Source: DATJAJ01 sp035622335 (lineage in GTDB: Archaea > Thermoproteota > Nitrososphaeria > Nitrososphaerales > Gagatemarchaeaceae). From it: a DNA stretch of 60,751 nucleotides. The notes beneath the pieces were generated by a model. The model was given only the letters and a program-made list of their open reading frames with translations, ran no database searches and had not been told where the DNA came from. Where the stretch lies: positions 1-60,751 of the forward strand of contig DASPVO010000047.1 of assembly GCA_035622335.1 (NCBI GenBank), read 5' to 3'. The stretch's first letter is position 1. Each line of letters begins with the position of its first letter. This document shows positions 56,871 to 60,751 of the stretch, one piece after another. The position numbers and the translations under genes were made by a program.

Positions 56871-57682
56871 GCAACGGACAGGACTAGCGCCAGACCAAGT
56901 GCCGCAAGCGCTCCCACGAAGGTGGCAGTAAGGTTGACCAGGTTGTTCTCCAGGAAGGGCAGGCCCGACGTGACGACCGTCTTCTCCCCGCAATGGTGGA
57001 GGGACTCCGTCTCTCTCAGGCAGACAGGGCAATACCCCTTCCTCTGGACCTTCGCTCCGAGCAGGCTGTCGAAGGCGGCTCCGACCAGCCCCCCGACCGC
57101 GCAGACTAGAATCACGACCGGTCCTGCGGGGATGATGCGGAGGAAGAGCGCCATTACTCCGATGACCACCGACGCCAACAGGGCCCCGGTGAACCCGAGA
57201 GGGGTGACCCCGCCCGATGTCCCCGGGGGGACCGTCTTGGTCGGGTTCGTTATCAGGCGCGGGTTTCCCTCGTTGAGGAGCCCGAGCTCAGTGGCGACGG
57301 TGTCGGCCGCCGAGGTCGAGATGCATCCGAGGAAGAGGACTCCGAAGAGGTGACCCCCTAGCGTGAGCTCGCACAGCGCAAACAGGGAGGCGAGTCCGCC
57401 GTTCGCGAGTATGTTCGGCCAGTTTCTCGCACCCCCCTTCTCCTGAGCGCTCCCGAGCTTCTCCTTGTACTCGTACTTGTACCAAGTGAAACCCACTCCC
57501 AGCACAAAGAAGACGGCCACGATCACGAACCAGCCGGGGCCCCCTCCCATCAGGACAGTGTACCCGACCGCGGTGCTGGCGATGAACCCTCTTCCGTCGA
57601 TCGCTTTCAGAAAGATGGCCGTCAGAGCGAACGCGATGACGATTCCTAGGTCGAGGACTGCGGAGACCAGGGTGACGGCCAA
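56867..57682 (-). CDS. DUF92 integral membrane protein (prenyl/phytyl-phosphate kinase-like)
   Basis: A 271-residue protein with seven hydrophobic segments. DGRGFIASTAVGYTVLMGGG, CISTSAADTVATELG, ITNPTKTVPPGTSGGVTPLG and FDSLLGAKVQ are DUF92 signatures; plant members (VTE6) phosphorylate phytyl phosphate. Between two helices an insert with CPVCLRETESLHHCG looks like a zinc knuckle. In archaea the role may be recycling of geranylgeranyl phosphate for lipids; that is inference. TTG start about 27 bases after CTTTTTACC. Its stop shares CTAA with glyS. Confidence 0.85.
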   Translation of the reverse strand: MAVTLVSAVLDLGIVIAFALTAIFLKAIDGRGFIASTAVGYTVLMGGGPGWFVIVAVFFVLGVGFTWYKYEYKEKLGSAQEKGGARNWPNILANGGLASLFALCELTLGGHLFGVLFLGCISTSAADTVATELGLLNEGNPRLITNPTKTVPPGTSGGVTPLGFTGALLASVVIGVMALFLRIIPAGPVVILVCAVGGLVGAAFDSLLGAKVQRKGYCPVCLRETESLHHCGEKTVVTSGLPFLENNLVNLTATFVGALAALGLALVLSVA

Positions 57683-57727
57683 ATCTTCCCGCCGCCCGGG
57701 AGCTCAGGTAAAAAGTTTTGAAGAGGC

Positions 57728-58015
57728 CTATTCGCGCACGAAGCTCTCGATCGAGAGCCTTGCGTCCCTCAGAAAGACCTTGGCTTCCGCGAGCTTCCCA
57801 GCCTTCACGGCCTTGGTCACCTCGTTGACCTTCAACTGGAGTTCCTTCATCTCTAACGCGGCGGAGGGGCTATCGTTCGCGAGCCGCCCTATCTCTCTGT
57901 TGAGTTCGAAGATGGCCCTCAGAGCCCGTTGAGGGTTATCCTTGGTCTTGGCGTCCAGCTCGAGCGAATCCTCAACCTCAGAGTATGCCTTCAGGAGTCG
58001 GCCCTTGAAGTCCAT
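57728..58015 (-). CDS. Small helical protein of unknown function
   Basis: A 95-residue, wholly helical protein (MDFKGRLLKAYSEVEDSLELD, RALRAIFELNREIGRL, LQLKVNEVTKAVKAGKLAEAKVFLRDARLSIESF). Charged heptads suggest a helical hairpin bundle. No family is recognised. ATG at 58015 lies 27 bases after the GTTAAATATC element that also fits the divergent glycosyltransferase. The 45-base gap to the DUF92 gene contains that gene's promoter. Confidence 0.6.
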   Translation of the reverse strand: MDFKGRLLKAYSEVEDSLELDAKTKDNPQRALRAIFELNREIGRLANDSPSAALEMKELQLKVNEVTKAVKAGKLAEAKVFLRDARLSIESFVRE

Positions 58016-58036
58016 AGGGCGGGCGCCTCTCCCCAC

Positions 58037-58046
58037 GTTAAATATC
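58037..58046. promoter_or_regulatory. Shared symmetric TATA box between the helical protein and the glycosyltransferase
   Basis: GTTAAATATC is the only TATA-like element in the 53 bases between the two divergent starts. Its centre is 27 bases from the ATG at 58015 and 27 bases from the TTG at 58069, so one box fits leaderless starts in both directions. Confidence 0.65.
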
Positions 58047-58068
58047 TCTCTCTCTTCGCCGGCAGTCT

Positions 58069-59106
58069 TTGGCGAGGTTCCTTTACTCTGTCAGTCCCGT
58101 GGGCCTCGGGCATGCTACAAGGGCCATCGCGGTCGCCGCCATCCTTCAAAGAAACGGGCATTACATCGAGTTCACCAGCGGCGGGACGGCGGCTGACATG
58201 ATCGAATCCTACGGCTACAGGGTGAGCAGGCTCGTTGAAGCGCCGGTGCCGCAAGTCGTGGGAGGAGAAATGAAGATGGCAGCCATGTGGTACCTGAGAT
58301 ACTGGAGGGCCTACTCGAGGACGAGGGAGAGGCTGCGACGTCACATCTCGGAGTCAAGGCAGGACCTCGTCGTGGGAGACGAAGAATTCGCGAGCGTAAC
58401 GGTAGCCATGCAGAACGGTCTGCCCAACGCACTGGTGACCGACGAGCTCGAGCTCAACTTTGCCAGGTCGGCCGCAGCTAGACTGATCGAGAGAAGGGTC
58501 GCGGAGTGGTACAAGCGGCTTCAGACGGAGGTCACAGCGCTCCTCATACCGGACGCAGGCAAGGACTCGGGAAACGTCCACCACGTGTCGCCCATCGTCA
58601 GGCCCGTCACGTTGACGAGGACTGAGGTCGTCGACGAGTTTGCGCTCCCGGAGCGGGGCACGATGATCCTCTTCAGCATGAGCGGAGCGGGAGTCGGAGA
58701 GAGCCTACTAAGGCGCACGGCGGAAGCTTGGAGGGCCGCGTCCATCCCGGGCTCTTTCCTCGTCGTATCGGGGAACAGAGGCGAGAAGCTAGGCGGGGAG
58801 AACGTCTTCGACCTCGGGCCGGTCAAGGAGAATCAGAACCTGGTCGCTTCGGCAGACCTCGTGGTCTCGACGGCGGGGAAGAGCACCATCGACGAGGCGG
58901 ACATGTCGGGAACTCCGATAATCACGATCCCCATCAAGAACCACTGGGAGCAGGAGAGGAACGCGGAGCAGCTCGGATTCGGACCGGGAGACGCGTCGAG
59001 GTTGGTCGAACTGATCAGGGAGAGAGCGGGTTCGAGGCGAGCGCCGCACGACTACCGGGGCGCGGAGAACGCAGCCGCACTTCTGGCGTCGCTCGCAGGT
59101 CAGTGA
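58069..59106 (+). CDS. Glycosyltransferase, GT28 / MurG-like
   Basis: A 345-residue GT-B enzyme related to MurG and to archaeal family 28 transferases. RFLYSVSPVGLGHATRAIAVAAIL opens with the G-L-G-H nucleotide-side loop; the second domain holds ILFSMSGAGVGESLL, FDLGPVKENQNLVASADLVVSTAGKSTIDEA and GTPIITIPIKNHWEQERNAEQL, the typical donor site. It probably transfers a sugar from UDP or GDP to a lipid or polyprenyl acceptor. TTG start 27 bases from the shared TATA. Convergent with the XRE regulator, overlapping by 7. Confidence 0.85.
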   Translation: MARFLYSVSPVGLGHATRAIAVAAILQRNGHYIEFTSGGTAADMIESYGYRVSRLVEAPVPQVVGGEMKMAAMWYLRYWRAYSRTRERLRRHISESRQDLVVGDEEFASVTVAMQNGLPNALVTDELELNFARSAAARLIERRVAEWYKRLQTEVTALLIPDAGKDSGNVHHVSPIVRPVTLTRTEVVDEFALPERGTMILFSMSGAGVGESLLRRTAEAWRAASIPGSFLVVSGNRGEKLGGENVFDLGPVKENQNLVASADLVVSTAGKSTIDEADMSGTPIITIPIKNHWEQERNAEQLGFGPGDASRLVELIRERAGSRRAPHDYRGAENAAALLASLAGQ

Positions 59107-59789
59107 ATCTTCCGTAGGGAGGAGATCATCGACTCTTCGCTTTCGGCGCCCGAGAGAGCGAGGAGTATGCCTTCACGCCTCGCGAGGTCCAATGCGAGAG
59201 GGTCTACCTCGGCGGGGCCGTGGATGACCACCATCCTGGGCTTGAGCTGAGACACCCTGATCGCGACGAGAGGGCTCCTCCCCATGCCCACCTTCGTGAA
59301 TATCAGAGCTCTCTCCGTCGTCGCACCGAAGATGCGATAGAAGTCGTACCCTGACAGCGCGTAGATCGTCTTGATGCTGTCGACCACTGTGTAACCGTAG
59401 AGTCTCACAGACGACTCTTGGCCTACGAGGACCCTGCCCTTGACCGCCTTGGTTATCTCGGAGGCGTCGATGGGCGACTGGAACTCGCCGATTGAGAGTA
59501 TGGCTGCGTCCTTGTCGGAGGAGACCAATTTCGCCACGACCCTGTCCTTGGACTCGTCAAGAGACACGAGAGCCTGGACGTACTTCTTGACGAACTGCAC
59601 ACCCGGCGAAGGCCTCCTGCCGCTCTCGTAGTCGCTCAGCACGGAAGGCGATATCTTCATCGAGCGGGCGAGCATAACCTGCTTTATCCCGAGCTTCTCC
59701 CGCCATGCCTTTAGGGACCTGCCCGGGTCAGGGCTCGCGACCACGTTGCCCGCTATCTTCGCGACAGCGTCGTTACCCGCGGTCTCCAA
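59100..59789 (-). CDS. XRE-type helix-turn-helix transcriptional regulator, archaeal
   Basis: A 229-residue regulator. The HTH is at about residues 25-60: SLKAWREKLGIKQVMLARSM, SPSVLSDYESGRRPSP, as in archaeal XRE proteins such as MJ0586-like ones. The remaining 170 residues form a ligand-binding-like domain (GVFYRIFG-type strands YDFYRIFGATTERALIFTKVGMG). TTG start about 25 bases after TTCGTAAAG. Target genes are unknown; the ABC permease 54 bases upstream on the same strand is one candidate. Confidence 0.82.
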   Translation of the reverse strand: METAGNDAVAKIAGNVVASPDPGRSLKAWREKLGIKQVMLARSMKISPSVLSDYESGRRPSPGVQFVKKYVQALVSLDESKDRVVAKLVSSDKDAAILSIGEFQSPIDASEITKAVKGRVLVGQESSVRLYGYTVVDSIKTIYALSGYDFYRIFGATTERALIFTKVGMGRSPLVAIRVSQLKPRMVVIHGPAEVDPLALDLARREGILLALSGAESEESMISSLRKIH

Positions 59790-59843
59790 GGCGGACTTTC
59801 GCGCTTTACGAACGGATACTTGAACGTTTGCCGAAGTAGTTCT

Positions 59844-60707
59844 CTATTCTGGCCGGAGAGCGTGCCTCGCCGCGAGGTAACCGAAGACCGTCATGATTAC
59901 GGCGAAGACCACGAGGTAGACCATGTCTGAGGTGAAGGATGCTAGCTGGGAAGCAGACAGCGAGCCGTTGACGATGAGCAGGCGGGCGGCCTCGTTCGCC
60001 TTCGAGATGGGGTTGACGTTCGCGATCTCCATCAGCCATGTGGGGAATGAACCCGACGGGAAGAGCGCGTTGCTCATGAAGATGAGGGGGAGGTCGGCGA
60101 AGTTCACTATCGCCACGAGCGAGTCGATGCTCCTCACCGACAGGGCTAGGGCGGTGAAGACGCAAGAGAAGCTGAAGGCGAGCAGCAGAAAAGTGGCGAA
60201 GACACCGGCGAAGTCGAGGACGCCGAACCCAGACGCGAGGACGAGCCCGTTGGGGACGACCATGGCCACGATGAAGGTCAGGAGGGCGATGAATATCGCC
60301 TTGACGACGTTCTGCAGCACCCCCGACAGGAAGATGGACACTCTGGGTATCGGCGCTGTGAGAAGCGTGTTGAGGTAGCCCAGCTGACGGTCGAGGATCA
60401 GGTCTATGCCGCCGAACGACATGTTGAAGACCAGAATCAGGCAGATGACGCCTGCAGTCAGGTATGTGATGTAGGTCGGCGCTCCTCCGAACGACTGGGC
60501 GAGGATCGACGCCTTGATCTGCGCGAGAGCCGCGGGCGGTATCCCCACCGAGTTCAGCGAAGACGGGATGAGACTCTCGGGATTGAAGGAGCTCCCGAAG
60601 AGAGCGAGGTAGAAGACGGAGGTGAAGAGGCCCGGCATGACGGCCGCCGGGTTCCTTACCCACTTCTTCAGTGAGCGAGCGGTGAGCGCGACCGTACCGT
60701 CGAGCAA
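59844..60707 (-). CDS. ABC-2 type exporter permease
   Basis: A 287-residue membrane protein with six helices. RSLKKWVRNPAAVMPGLFTS is the ABC-2 N-terminal segment, LLTAPIPRVSIFLSGVLQN the coupling helix, and FSFSCVFTALALSVRS and LPLIFMSNALFPSGSFP the DrrB-like extracellular turn. The TTG start is one base after the stop of the upstream gene, most of which lies outside the window. It is the third ABC-2 system in the window. Confidence 0.9.
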   Translation of the reverse strand: MLDGTVALTARSLKKWVRNPAAVMPGLFTSVFYLALFGSSFNPESLIPSSLNSVGIPPAALAQIKASILAQSFGGAPTYITYLTAGVICLILVFNMSFGGIDLILDRQLGYLNTLLTAPIPRVSIFLSGVLQNVVKAIFIALLTFIVAMVVPNGLVLASGFGVLDFAGVFATFLLLAFSFSCVFTALALSVRSIDSLVAIVNFADLPLIFMSNALFPSGSFPTWLMEIANVNPISKANEAARLLIVNGSLSASQLASFTSDMVYLVVFAVIMTVFGYLAARHALRPE

Positions 60708-60708
60708 G

Positions 60709-60751
60709 CTAGTCCATCATCCCCCTCATTATATTCTGGACCACCGAGTCC
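60709..60751 (-). CDS. C-terminal end of an upstream gene, probably the exporter ATPase (3' end only)
   Basis: Only 13 codons and the stop (TAG) are visible, reading DSVVQNIMRGMMD. The position directly before an ABC-2 permease and the tight one-base spacing suggest the ATPase of the same exporter, as in the other two systems here, but the tail is too short to prove it. The rest lies beyond the end of the window. Confidence 0.4.
   Translation of the reverse strand, partial: DSVVQNIMRGMMD

Noticed and set aside
1..60751. CRISPR array, insertion sequence or prophage
   Set aside because: No run of spaced direct repeats, no transposase or integrase and no terminal inverted repeats were seen. 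The inteins are the only mobile elements.

Overview
The window comes from a high-GC archaeon of the TACK group. The evidence is two ribosomal proteins that archaea outside TACK and Asgard lack (S25e and S26e), RNA polymerase subunits K and P, Alba, an archaeal tRNA-splicing endonuclease, an archaeal ThrRS with its own editing domain, an apgM-type phosphoglycerate mutase, ATP-dependent DNA ligase, and the archaeal thiolase/HMG-CoA synthase/DUF35 trio. A haem O synthase, a Tat system and surface proteins with a C-terminal anchor fit a deep lineage of Nitrososphaeria (Thaumarchaeota) with haem-copper respiration. That placement is inference.

Gene expression looks uniform. TTG and GTG starts are as common as ATG. 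Many genes have an AT-rich TATA-like box 22-32 bases upstream of the best start codon, which implies leaderless mRNAs. I used this spacing to shorten many open frames. Neighbours in operons often overlap by 4 bases (TTGA, GTGA, ATGA), and five convergent pairs share a 4-base stop overlap. Three divergent pairs appear to share one symmetric TATA box. No gene-free stretch exceeds about 240 bases. I saw no tRNA, rRNA, CRISPR array or insertion sequence.

Layout. 1-3.2 kb: end of an amidohydrolase, then a NitT/TauT-like ABC importer (stand-alone AAA-associated regulator, ATPase, duplicated permease). 3.3-5.6 kb: an ArsR-like regulator with its own operator, a new small ORF and a metalloprotease, then tatA-tatC with a zinc ribbon on TatC. 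5.7-7.8 kb: coiled-coil proteins, a DUF393 protein and haem O synthase. 7.9-12.6 kb: sugar-nucleotide genes (TIM barrel, nucleotidyltransferase, GlmU-like, PGI/PMI, GalT). 12.7-21.1 kb: phosphoglycerate mutase, uridine phosphorylase, thymidine kinase, a PLP decarboxylase, an SRPBCC-methyltransferase fusion, Alba, FAH hydrolase and a 2-hydroxyacid dehydrogenase. 21.2-34 kb: rpoK, a surface protein, S25e, DNA ligase, UPRTase, NfeD/stomatin, EndA, TrmI, ProRS and a PfkB kinase. 34-38 kb: S26e, a PadR-like regulator, CDP-alcohol phosphatidyltransferase and ThrRS.

39-44.1 kb holds the most striking object: a family B DNA polymerase gene interrupted by two complete inteins at polymerase motifs B and C. 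44.2-48.3 kb: DegT aminotransferase, dolichol-phosphate-mannose-synthase-like enzyme and a PadR-controlled ABC-2 exporter. 49-52 kb: rpoP and the mevalonate entry genes. 52.5-60.7 kb: a second ABC-2 exporter, GlyRS, a DUF92 prenyl-phosphate-kinase-like protein, a MurG-like glycosyltransferase, an XRE regulator and a third ABC-2 permease. The glycosyltransferases, CDP-alcohol transferase, mevalonate genes and DUF92 protein together point to lipid and surface-glycan synthesis as a theme.
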